Part shown: positions 26,217-34,281 of the stretch, piece by piece
Numbering within the stretch: position 1 is the stretch's first letter
Layout of the letters: every line of letters begins with the position of its first letter
DNA from: Oscillospiraceae bacterium
Lineage (GTDB): Bacteria; Bacillota; Clostridia; Oscillospirales; Ruminococcaceae
Reading direction: 5' to 3'
NCBI GenBank assembly: GCA_015067185.1
Contig: SVMZ01000003.1
Span: 62,001 to 126,000 of the forward strand
Length of the DNA: 64,000 bases
Notes under the pieces: model-generated
What the model saw: the letters and a program-made list of their open reading frames with translations, nothing else
Databases searched by the model: none
What the model was told of the DNA's origin: nothing
Program-made: the position numbers and the translations under genes

Positions 26217-28190
26217 ATGAATATTCGTCCAGAAAAATCAGTCATAAAAACCTATCATAAACTCAGTAAACTTCCTCTGGGTTCTGTCACCGCCCGCGGC
26301 TGGCTGAAAGACCAGCTGCTGCGCAGCAAGGACGGCATGGGCGGACATCTGGACGAGCTGGAACCGGCTATGATAGCCACTCCTCACATCAACTATTCCG
26401 GATTTGATCATCTCCCCTTTATGGAGGGAACACCGGATCCCACCTTTGTGGCCGGCTGGTCGGGAGAGATCTCCGGCACCTACTGGACCGGTCTGGTTCA
26501 GCTGGCATTTACCCTGAATGATAAAGAACTGATCGACAAAGCTACCCGCTGGGTGGAAGGTGTACTGGCTCATCAGGAGGCCGACGGCTATCTGGGCAGT
26601 TACTCTCCCGATACCGACCGTATGGCCGACTATAACCCCTGGGCCTCTATGTGGTGTTACCGCGCCCTGCTGGCCTACCATGAAGCCACCGGGCGTCAGG
26701 ACGTACTGGATGCAGTATACCGTGGCTGCCTGTGGTTCTGTGATAACTGGAAGGACCACAAAACCGATTACGCCGGCTCCACCATTATTGAAGCCATGGT
26801 CATTACCTATGCCTACACCGGCGATGAACGGCTGATTGCATTCTGCGGAAACTGGCTCGCCTGGCTGGAGGAAAACTCCCGCTGGCAGAACAAGGTTTCT
26901 CAGTATCTCTCCCCGTCTTTGCCCTATTCCTCCATGCACGCAGTTGCCTACGGCGAGTGCGTCAAGCATCCTGCCCTGGTCTACTGCGTAACAGGTAAAG
27001 AGTGTCTGCTCAATGCCTCCGTAAACGGTCTAAAAAAAGCATTGAAGCGTGTTGTCCATGCAACCGGAGGACCCAGCTCCAGCAGTGAATTTTTAAGTCC
27101 TACCGGCGGTGCCAACGAAGTGGAATACTGCAACTTCGCCACCTACAACCACAGCTACTCCTGGATGGCCATAGCCACCGGCCAAGCCGGCTGGGGAGAT
27201 GAAATGGAGCGTTGTCTGTTCAACGGTGCACAGGGCTCCCGCAAAAAAGATGAGCGGGCCATTGCCTATTTTGCCGCACCCAACCAGCTTTGGTCAACCC
27301 GTGAATCCTCCCTCTATGCCGAAGAGGGAGATTACGGCGCCTATTCCCCCTGTTACCATGTGGCCTGCTGTCCCGCACAGTCGGTACGCATCATACCCGA
27401 ATTCATCCGCAGTATGGCTCTGACCGATGAAAAACAAGAACTCTACCTGCTTTGCTATGGTCCCGCAGAAGTCTCCTCATCCAATCTTTCTTTTACTATG
27501 GATACCCTGTACCCCTTCCGCGATACCATCACTCTGCATGTTCACCATGCCGACGCCGCTTCTCTCCATCTGCGTATTCCTGCATGGTGCAAAAACCCGT
27601 CTGTCACAGTCAACGGCTTGGCGGCAGCTCTGATTTCCGATGATTCCGGCTTTGCCCGCCTGGATGCTGATTTGGCTGAAAACGATGAAGTTATTCTCAC
27701 CTTCCCCATGGAAGTGACCATTTCCCGGATCGACGATTCCGCCGCCTGTGCCAAATTCCCCATGGTCATCGAGAGAGGACCGCTGGTCTATGCCTTCCCA
27801 ATCCCGGTGGAATGGAAAAAATACCCTGGCAGACCCATCACCCCTCTGCCGGAGGACTGGAGCTGGTTCGAGGCATTCCCCGCCATGGACTGGCGTGATC
27901 CTCTCGTCCGCCGCAACTCCTGTTGGCACAAAGCCATCGATGAGCATCTGGATCCGCAGTTGATCCGTGTTGTGGAGCATGAGACAACAGGCTATGTCTG
28001 GGAAGAGCCCCCTGTTACACTGGAAGTTCCACTTTATAAAGCCCCCTATGCCTATATGCTCTATACTCCCCGCCCCCAGGAAGCCTGGGAATCTCCCCTG
28101 GAAATTGAGGGAGAAGCGGAGATGTGCACACTGGTCCCCCATGGATGCACCAATCTGCGTGTCACCTATCTTCCCCGCGCCGCCAAATAA
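26217..28190 (+). CDS. Beta-L-arabinofuranosidase-like glycoside hydrolase (GH127 type)
   Basis: A 657-residue protein with an alpha/alpha-barrel (residues about 1-410) and two C-terminal beta-sandwich regions. The zinc-thiolate site known from Bifidobacterium HypBA1 is recognisable: Glu303 and Cys305 in VEYCNF, and the pair Cys384-Cys385 in VACCPAQ, one of which would be the nucleophile. Relatives release beta-L-arabinofuranose or related sugars. It lacks a signal peptide. The start ATG at 26217 follows AAAGGAG; a TTG three codons earlier is not needed. A GH4 gene follows 84 bases later, suggesting joint use on one glycan. Confidence 0.85.
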   Translation: MNIRPEKSVIKTYHKLSKLPLGSVTARGWLKDQLLRSKDGMGGHLDELEPAMIATPHINYSGFDHLPFMEGTPDPTFVAGWSGEISGTYWTGLVQLAFTLNDKELIDKATRWVEGVLAHQEADGYLGSYSPDTDRMADYNPWASMWCYRALLAYHEATGRQDVLDAVYRGCLWFCDNWKDHKTDYAGSTIIEAMVITYAYTGDERLIAFCGNWLAWLEENSRWQNKVSQYLSPSLPYSSMHAVAYGECVKHPALVYCVTGKECLLNASVNGLKKALKRVVHATGGPSSSSEFLSPTGGANEVEYCNFATYNHSYSWMAIATGQAGWGDEMERCLFNGAQGSRKKDERAIAYFAAPNQLWSTRESSLYAEEGDYGAYSPCYHVACCPAQSVRIIPEFIRSMALTDEKQELYLLCYGPAEVSSSNLSFTMDTLYPFRDTITLHVHHADAASLHLRIPAWCKNPSVTVNGLAAALISDDSGFARLDADLAENDEVILTFPMEVTISRIDDSAACAKFPMVIERGPLVYAFPIPVEWKKYPGRPITPLPEDWSWFEAFPAMDWRDPLVRRNSCWHKAIDEHLDPQLIRVVEHETTGYVWEEPPVTLEVPLYKAPYAYMLYTPRPQEAWESPLEIEGEAEMCTLVPHGCTNLRVTYLPRAAK

Positions 28191-28274
28191 AAAACCATTG
28201 TCAATGTAAGAACCATTCTTTTCCCCGGTATTCTCTGTTAAGATATCATCCTCATCCCCAAAGGAGAGACGGTT

Positions 28275-29636
28275 ATGAAAAATAAAATTGTTCTGATCGG
28301 CGCCGGCAGCGCTGTGTTTTCTCTGAGCATGATCAAGGATATCTGCCTGACACCTAACCTGAACGGCAGTTCTGTCTGCCTGGTCGATATCAATGAAACC
28401 CGCCTGAATGCCGCCTATCAGCTCTGCACCCGCTATGCGGCTGAACTGGGAGTGGAATTGGAGATCACCAAAACGCAGGACCGTGAAATTGGTCTGGTTG
28501 ATGCCGATTTTGTCATCAACACAGCTCTTGCCTGCAACCATCAAAGAATGCAGGACGGACTGAAAGTTGCGGAAGAGCTGGGCTATCACTATGGCGGCAG
28601 CCTACACATTATGCACGACGAGGGATTTTGGATCAATTTCTATCAGTTCCGCCTCATTGAGGAAGTCTATCTGGATACCCGCCGCATTGCCCCCGATGCC
28701 TGGTATATCCTGCTCTCCAACCCCGTTGTAGCCGCCACCACCATGCTGGGACGCAAGTATCATGACCCCAAAATCGTTGGACTCTGCGAAGGACCCACCG
28801 TCATCCATGATATCTTTGAAACACTGGGATTGGACGAAAAATATGTCAGTTATGAGGTGGCAGGCTCCAACCATTTCATCTGGCTCACCAAAATGCACTA
28901 TAAAGGAGAAAATGCTTTCCCCATTCTGGATCAATGGATTGAGGAAAACCAGGATGATCCGGAAAAAGCCGTTCGCAACCTCTGCCCCAAGGTGCTTGAT
29001 ATGTACAAAACCTTCGGTGCACTCCCCCTCGGAGACACCCATTCTTCCGGCGGCGGCTCCTACGGTTGGTGGTACCACTCCGACGAAGAGACCGAGAAAA
29101 GCTTTCGGGAAGCACCGGCCCGATTGTGGTCCGATTATTATGCTGACTGCGCCAAAATCGTTTCGGATATCGAGCGGTATGCCGCCGATGAATCCGTCCG
29201 CATCACAGAGATCTATCCTCCTGTTCACTCCCGTGAGATCATCATCGATCTCATTGAGGCACTGGCCTGCGATGTGGAAAGAAAGATTATCGTAAATATT
29301 CTGAACGACGGAAACTATGTCCCCGGCATTCCCACCGACTTCAATGTGGAGATCACCGCTGTCTGCAGCAAAAACGGCGTGAAGGGCATTCAAACAGACG
29401 GTCTTCCCCGTGCGGTGCTGGGACATCTGTTTGCCGACCGCATCGGTATGATCGAGGTTGAGCTGCAGGCCTATGAGGACCGTGACGAAGCGCTGCTGAC
29501 AGATCTGGTCATGATGGATCATCAGACCAAAAACCGCAAACAGGCACAGGCATTGGTCGACGGCATTCTGGCCCTTCCCTGGAATGATGCCATGCGTGAG
29601 CACTATCGTGGCATTGGTGCCAAAAGAAGAAAATAA
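28275..29636 (+). CDS. Glycoside hydrolase family 4 enzyme (NAD- and metal-dependent)
   Basis: GH4 enzymes cleave glycosides by an oxidation-elimination route with NAD and a divalent metal. The 453-residue protein has the N-terminal dinucleotide loop VLIGAGSAVFS, the metal-binding Cys in VGLCEGP and the His of SNHFIW. The NAD motif and lengths resemble the alpha-galactosidase / alpha-galacturonidase branch. Most of those read GxCH at the Cys site, while this one reads GLCEG, so the sugar preference is uncertain. A good AAAGGAG site precedes the ATG. Probably co-transcribed with the GH127-like gene. Confidence 0.88.
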   Translation: MKNKIVLIGAGSAVFSLSMIKDICLTPNLNGSSVCLVDINETRLNAAYQLCTRYAAELGVELEITKTQDREIGLVDADFVINTALACNHQRMQDGLKVAEELGYHYGGSLHIMHDEGFWINFYQFRLIEEVYLDTRRIAPDAWYILLSNPVVAATTMLGRKYHDPKIVGLCEGPTVIHDIFETLGLDEKYVSYEVAGSNHFIWLTKMHYKGENAFPILDQWIEENQDDPEKAVRNLCPKVLDMYKTFGALPLGDTHSSGGGSYGWWYHSDEETEKSFREAPARLWSDYYADCAKIVSDIERYAADESVRITEIYPPVHSREIIIDLIEALACDVERKIIVNILNDGNYVPGIPTDFNVEITAVCSKNGVKGIQTDGLPRAVLGHLFADRIGMIEVELQAYEDRDEALLTDLVMMDHQTKNRKQAQALVDGILALPWNDAMREHYRGIGAKRRK

Positions 29637-29707
29637 TCTATTTTCTCTTTCATCAACACCGCTTTCCCTATATTTCATTGACTTATAATCAGAAAAGAGA
29701 ACACGTT

Positions 29708-30343
29708 ATGCTAAAAAAATTATTTCTCACCATTCTCGGTATTATTATCGTATATGCTTCCGTCGCTTTTGCCATCAAATCCGGCCTTGGTGTGCTCCCC
29801 GTGGATGCCGCCATCACCTCTATCTCCGATGTTATCGGCATGAAAATCGGCACCTTCACCATGCTGTTTCACGGTTGCTTTTTCATCGGTCAGATCATTA
29901 TCGAAAAGAAAAACTTCCAGAAAATACAGATTCTGCAGCTTCTTTACATCACACTCGGTGGCTCTGTTCTAAACTTTTTCCTGTATGTGGTTCTGGCCGG
30001 CATGCCTCCCATCACCTTCTATCCTCTTCGCCTGCTGATCACCATTTCCGCTCAGATTGCCATTGCCTTTGGCTGTACACTGGTTTTGGAAACCCGCCTG
30101 ATCCGCACACCCATGGAAGGCTGCATCCAGTTGATTGCCGACCGCATCGGCATGACCATGGGAAGACTGCGCCAAATCATCGATGTCGTATTGGTTCTCA
30201 TCAGCGTTACACTGACACTGCTCTGTCACACAGACTGGGCTCTGCGTGAAGGCACCATTATTGCTGCCATTTTGTTTGGACCAGCTATGGATTTCTGGAA
30301 AAAACGTTGTTTTTCTCAAAAAGAACAGCTGCAGGAGCAATAA
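29708..30343 (+). CDS. YczE/YyaS/YitT-type integral membrane protein
   Basis: A 211-residue protein with about five transmembrane segments. The segments AIKSGLGVLPVDAAITSISDVIGMKIG and LETRLIRTPMEGCIQLIADRIG are the internal-repeat features of the YczE/YitT family. Its function is not established. It starts at the ATG after AGAGAAC, about 70 bases after the GH4 gene, and ends at a strong terminator, so it may be the last gene of the GH127-GH4 unit and could help sugar or product movement. That is inference. Confidence 0.75.
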   Translation: MLKKLFLTILGIIIVYASVAFAIKSGLGVLPVDAAITSISDVIGMKIGTFTMLFHGCFFIGQIIIEKKNFQKIQILQLLYITLGGSVLNFFLYVVLAGMPPITFYPLRLLITISAQIAIAFGCTLVLETRLIRTPMEGCIQLIADRIGMTMGRLRQIIDVVLVLISVTLTLLCHTDWALREGTIIAAILFGPAMDFWKKRCFSQKEQLQEQ

Positions 30344-30404
30344 TTTTTTATGCATACTTTTTAAGGATTTTCCTTTTTAATGATTCATTTCACTTTTCTA
30401 AAGA

Positions 30405-30450
30405 AAAACAGGAAGACAAACCGTAAAAACGGCTTGTCTTCCTGTTTTTT
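30405..30450. terminator. Bidirectional terminator
   Basis: AAACAGGAAGACAA pairs with TTGTCTTCCTGTTT, with an inner CCGT/ACGG, and T-runs on both strands. It separates the YczE-type gene from the convergent GNAT gene. Confidence 0.85.
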
Positions 30451-30496
30451 GATACAATTATCAGTATAAAATTCTCCTAAAACACCTCGTATGCCG

Positions 30497-30958
30497 TTAC
30501 AGCTGCAATTCCATCACTAAAAACTCATTGTTCCATTTGGCTCTGCTTATTTCAACAAAACCGCATTGCTCATAAATTTTTATTGCAACCTCATTGCTGT
30601 CATGCACCTGAATCTGGACCAATTCTGATTTCATTTCTTTCCGAAATTTCTCCAAAATTGCTTTCACAGCCTGTTTTCCATATCCTTGTCTTTGGAATCC
30701 ATCCGCAATGAACATTTCTGTAAAAGAATAGGGACGGGACTCCTGTGGATTTACTCGGAGGATAACCAAACCGATAATGGTTTCATCGGAACATATTGCA
30801 TAAGCCAAAGAATTTTCACGGTAAACATATGCCAATGCTAAAACGCTTTCCGCATTTCCAACAAACCGGCTGCTTTTCCGTTCCAATGCGGCACAATCAT
30901 TAAAATTGTTTAGAGTCACTTCCTCTAATGTCACCGTACGGCATCTCGAATCAACCAT
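30497..30958 (-). CDS. GNAT family N-acetyltransferase
   Basis: A 153-residue GNAT enzyme. The acetyl-CoA loop is RQGYGKQAVKAILEK and the C-terminal part reads VQIQVHDSNEVAIKIYEQCGF, similar to diamine (spermidine) acetyltransferases. The ATG at 30958 follows GGAGGG. It is downstream of the flavin reductase gene by 22 bases and probably co-transcribed with it. Confidence 0.85.
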   Translation of the reverse strand: MVDSRCRTVTLEEVTLNNFNDCAALERKSSRFVGNAESVLALAYVYRENSLAYAICSDETIIGLVILRVNPQESRPYSFTEMFIADGFQRQGYGKQAVKAILEKFRKEMKSELVQIQVHDSNEVAIKIYEQCGFVEISRAKWNNEFLVMELQL

Positions 30959-30980
30959 AACTGTACCCTCCAATCAGTTG

Positions 30981-31910
30981 TTACTTGTTTTTATTCTTTT
31001 CTTTTGCACGTTTATCGTTGATAATCCGCATATGCTCTGCGGTAATCAATTCAACCCCGTTTTCTTTCGCCCAATCCACACACCCCTTCAACACAAGAGG
31101 CAAAAATACGCGTGGAACTCCAAGAACCGTTTTAAGTGCTTCATCCGTAAATTTAATTTTATCATCCACCCGATCCGCTGCATAACGAACCGATTCCAGA
31201 GAAGCCTGACGCATCTGCAGCAGCTCTGCTCTCATCCTGCTTTTTCTGTGAAACCAGAAATTCTTGCTGTCACGATATCCGTAATCCACAGGCAGCGGCG
31301 GAAAATCCTTTGCTTTTACTCCGTTGATAATGGCATCGCTGTACTTTTTCTTCATCAAAATTTTATCTACACGCAGAATAAAATGGGCACCAAACTTGCT
31401 TGTTATACCATTAAAATCATGATAAGGCGGCTCGTAACCGTTCAACTCTCCCGCCATGTCCCTGTCCGCTCCCTCCAACTCGCGCATCCAGGTACATTCA
31501 ATTGCTTCAATGGCATCCGAAAGAATCATCGGCCTTGTTTCGCCGGTTTCTTCTTCAATCATGCTTTTTTCCAGTTTAAAATTACATTTCGGCATTTTCT
31601 CACTCGGTTTGTCACCGGGCCATGAGAGTTTCACCGCTTCTTTAAAAGTTTTAGGCTTATCATCGATAAAATTCAACGCACACTTTCCGTTGCGAAGGAT
31701 ATTCTGGGCAGTATTGGAGGAATTACGGCAGCAAAGAAGCATGGCATAATAATCTTTTCCTGCCACATAATAGGGCTGCACCAGAGAATAAGGTCCCAGA
31801 CTGGTTGATCCATCTTCACAAAGAGTGCTGATAATAACCGTCGGCATTGGAAAAAAGAGTGATGTCTGATAGAAATTATCCACAATTCGAAGGTTCTCAA
31901 AACTACTCAT
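30981..31910 (-). CDS. Flavin reductase-like protein with C-terminal PCP_red-like domain
   Basis: A 309-residue protein with two parts. Residues about 10-220 form an FMN-binding split barrel like flavin reductases (MPTVIISTLCEDGSTSLGPYSLVQPYY, NSSNTAQNILRNGKCALNF). The last 60 residues (FTDEALKTVLGVPRVFLPLVLKGCVDWAKENG, then ITAEHM) resemble the small helical PCP_red domain known from protochlorophyllide reductase and some FMN proteins. The enzyme probably reduces flavin or a flavin-bound substrate; the substrate is unknown. The start ATG follows AAAGGAG. It heads a two-gene unit with the GNAT gene. Confidence 0.75.
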   Translation of the reverse strand: MSSFENLRIVDNFYQTSLFFPMPTVIISTLCEDGSTSLGPYSLVQPYYVAGKDYYAMLLCCRNSSNTAQNILRNGKCALNFIDDKPKTFKEAVKLSWPGDKPSEKMPKCNFKLEKSMIEEETGETRPMILSDAIEAIECTWMRELEGADRDMAGELNGYEPPYHDFNGITSKFGAHFILRVDKILMKKKYSDAIINGVKAKDFPPLPVDYGYRDSKNFWFHRKSRMRAELLQMRQASLESVRYAADRVDDKIKFTDEALKTVLGVPRVFLPLVLKGCVDWAKENGVELITAEHMRIINDKRAKEKNKNK

Positions 31911-32151
31911 AATCCTTACTCCTTTAATATCAATATAATGACACTGCGGCATGGCGGTATATCTTCCGTTTCACACCAACCACCAACTGTAACTTTGCAT
32001 TGTAATTATAGCACACCATACCGGAACAAGCAACCGCTTCGCTCCTGCAACCATCGAAACACTGCTTATTTCTGTTCTGATTCATTAAAAACACTCCTTG
32101 TTTCCGGCTTGTTAATACCTCCTAATTTACTGTAAGGAAATTGTGAAGAGG

Positions 32152-32180
32152 TTGCGGCAAAACAGTTTTTATGATATACT
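32152..32180 (+). promoter_or_regulatory. Promoter of the GntR gene
   Basis: TTGCGG and TATACT are spaced by 17 bases, ending 25 bases before the ATG at 32206, which fixes that codon as the start. The 295-base divergent gap to 31910 shows nothing else convincing. Confidence 0.6.
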
Positions 32181-32205
32181 ATCATGGAACGGAGTTGGAT
32201 TTATC

Positions 32206-32841
32206 ATGAATAAAAACCTGAGTACAAGCGCATACGAAACCATAAAACAAATGATTCTCAGCGGCGAACTGAAGCAGGGACAGGCCATCAGCATCAATGC
32301 CATGGCAGAAACACTTTCCATCAGCCGCACTCCTGTCACCAATGCCTGTCAGCGGCTTGAGTTTGAAAAATTCCTCACCATCCTGCCCAAGCAGGGTGTT
32401 ATTATCAATACCATTTCGCTGGAGACCGCCTGCGGAATCTATGAGCTTCGCGCTGCCATCGAATCCTACAATGCCAAACGGATCATGGATCTGCTGGATG
32501 ACAACGACATCCAAAATCTGAAAAACTCCATACAAAAACAGCTTACCCATGCAGAAACCGGCGATGCCAGAGCCTTCATGAACGAGGACACCTATTTTCA
32601 CCGTTACATTCTCGATAAGAACACCAACTATGAACTGGTTTCCGTGGTCAACCAGCTTTACGAGCGCGCTTATATGCTCGGTATCCAGAACAGTCTTACA
32701 CCCCGTATTCACGGCTCCATTCAGGAGCACCGCAGCATCATTGATGCGCTGGAAAAACGCGACCGTCAGGGATTTGCCGATGCCATTGAAAAAAACATTC
32801 TCAACGGTTTCCGCAATCTGACAGCCCGCTGCCTGAAATAA
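32206..32841 (+). CDS. GntR family transcriptional regulator, FadR subgroup (FCD domain)
   Basis: A 211-residue regulator. The winged helix occupies residues about 5-65 (AYETIKQMILSGELKQGQ ... SISRTPVTNACQRLE). The C-terminal FCD ligand domain (about 75-205) has metal-binding His residues in DTYFHRYI and EHRSIIDAL. FadR-type regulators usually respond to sugar acids or organic acids. The convergent GH32-like gene and the nearby GH38 gene are candidate targets. The promoter lies directly in front, and a shared terminator follows. Confidence 0.88.
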   Translation: MNKNLSTSAYETIKQMILSGELKQGQAISINAMAETLSISRTPVTNACQRLEFEKFLTILPKQGVIINTISLETACGIYELRAAIESYNAKRIMDLLDDNDIQNLKNSIQKQLTHAETGDARAFMNEDTYFHRYILDKNTNYELVSVVNQLYERAYMLGIQNSLTPRIHGSIQEHRSIIDALEKRDRQGFADAIEKNILNGFRNLTARCLK

Positions 32842-32873
32842 TTTTACTCATCTGCATATCGGATATTAAAACG

Positions 32874-32912
32874 AAAGCTCCTGCCGCAGGTTTTCATACG
32901 GCAGGAGCTTTA
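32874..32912. terminator. Bidirectional terminator between the GntR and GH32-like genes
   Basis: AAAGCTCCTGCCG pairs with CGGCAGGAGCTTT, a 13-base stem with a 12-base loop. The flanks are weakly T-rich. Confidence 0.75.
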
Positions 32913-32944
32913 TGATGTTGGGATTGTATCGTACCGGAAACGCT

Positions 32945-34156
32945 TCAAAGCTTGTTGTAGGTCAGCTCTCCGTCCGGCTTCACCTGTGCCTCCATAAATG
33001 TGAGCGTTCCTGCGTAATCGTTCATTTTGTTAAACCCGGTAAAAATCAGCCTGCCGTTCCACTCGGCCGCTTTGGGCACCGATTCACAGGGAATGGGATC
33101 CTCTGCCTGCTTCCAGCCGGAAAAAGGCTCTTTGGAATAGAGGTAGTATGCCCGACCGCGCAGGCTGCAGATCAGATAATAATACCCATCCTTGTAAAAA
33201 TAGTCGGGACATTCCGGCTCACCTTTATCTTCGGGTGCAATATAGAGCGGTTCCTCCAGTTCGGTCCAACTGTTCAGATCATCGGACACCAGATGCGCCA
33301 GACAGCCTATGCCGGTCTCTGTCAGGCTGGTCGTAATAATCATATGAAACAGTCCCTGCTCATCTTTGACTATTTTGGGGTCGCGGGCAGATGCCGCCGT
33401 ATATCTTTCACTCAGCACAAAGGAAAATTCTCTGTCTTTTTTGAAGTGATAACCGTCTTCAGAGAGGGAACGGCAGATTGTTGCCGGGCTGCCGTCGCAC
33501 ATTCTCACCGTATAATAGAGATAGTGTTTTCCCTCATGGCAGATCCATGAACCGGTGCAGATCGATCCCTCTTTGGGGTCATCGATGGCAACCGCCATGG
33601 GGTGGATTTCCCAATCCACAAAATTTTTGGTGGAAATATGGCTCCACTGGTGAGCGCCCTTCCGCCATTTACTCTGGTGGTGATGCCTGTCCTTCAGGTA
33701 GAGCACATGGTACACACCCTCATGCGCATACGGCATGCAGTCTCCCACAAAAACATTCTCTTCCGGTCTCCAGCCCTCTGCGTTTTGGAAAGTACCAACC
33801 ACCGCCGGCTCTTCCTGTTCGACATACTCTCTGTCACTGATCTGTATGCTGCAGCCCTCCACATCTATGCTGCTGTTTTCGAGAAAGTGACTGCCACAGG
33901 GCCATTCCTCATCCATGAGAACCCCATCAATCCAAAGCTCGATCCGGAACGGCAGCAGAAGGATCTTTCCCTTGCTTCCGTCCTTTGCCTTTCCGATCAG
34001 ATGCAGCGGTCTCTCGTCAAAATCATATCGGATCCAAAAATCAACACAGCCGTTCTTATAACAGCAGGAAAGCACCTTTTCTCCATCCTTTTCAGCCGAA
34101 AACAACAATCCCTCCGCCGGAATATCAAAAAAAATCTCCTTACACTGGAAAACCAT
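32945..34156 (-). CDS. GH32-like five-bladed propeller glycosidase
   Basis: A 403-residue protein. It has a short N-terminal beta-sandwich (to about 115) and a propeller bearing the GH32 pattern: GDCMPYAHEGVYHVLY for the nucleophile region, ARDPKIV for the RDP motif and EPECPDYF for the EC motif with the acid Glu. GH32 enzymes hydrolyse fructosides such as sucrose and inulin. In this subgroup the usual NDPNG is replaced by GDxMP, so the exact sugar is unclear. No signal peptide. The ribosome site is GGAGG. It is divergently placed to the GH38 gene, sharing an upstream region of about 125 bases. Confidence 0.8.
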   Translation of the reverse strand: MVFQCKEIFFDIPAEGLLFSAEKDGEKVLSCCYKNGCVDFWIRYDFDERPLHLIGKAKDGSKGKILLLPFRIELWIDGVLMDEEWPCGSHFLENSSIDVEGCSIQISDREYVEQEEPAVVGTFQNAEGWRPEENVFVGDCMPYAHEGVYHVLYLKDRHHHQSKWRKGAHQWSHISTKNFVDWEIHPMAVAIDDPKEGSICTGSWICHEGKHYLYYTVRMCDGSPATICRSLSEDGYHFKKDREFSFVLSERYTAASARDPKIVKDEQGLFHMIITTSLTETGIGCLAHLVSDDLNSWTELEEPLYIAPEDKGEPECPDYFYKDGYYYLICSLRGRAYYLYSKEPFSGWKQAEDPIPCESVPKAAEWNGRLIFTGFNKMNDYAGTLTFMEAQVKPDGELTYNKL

Positions 34157-34281
34157 TTTTATTCCTCCGTTTTTCTCTTACAATATTAACGCAGACAAAA
34201 CGCTTTTCTCAAAACTTTATCTTTATTATACTGGAAGTCTGTGGTATAATCAAGTAAAATTACTGCACAGGAGTATCCGCT

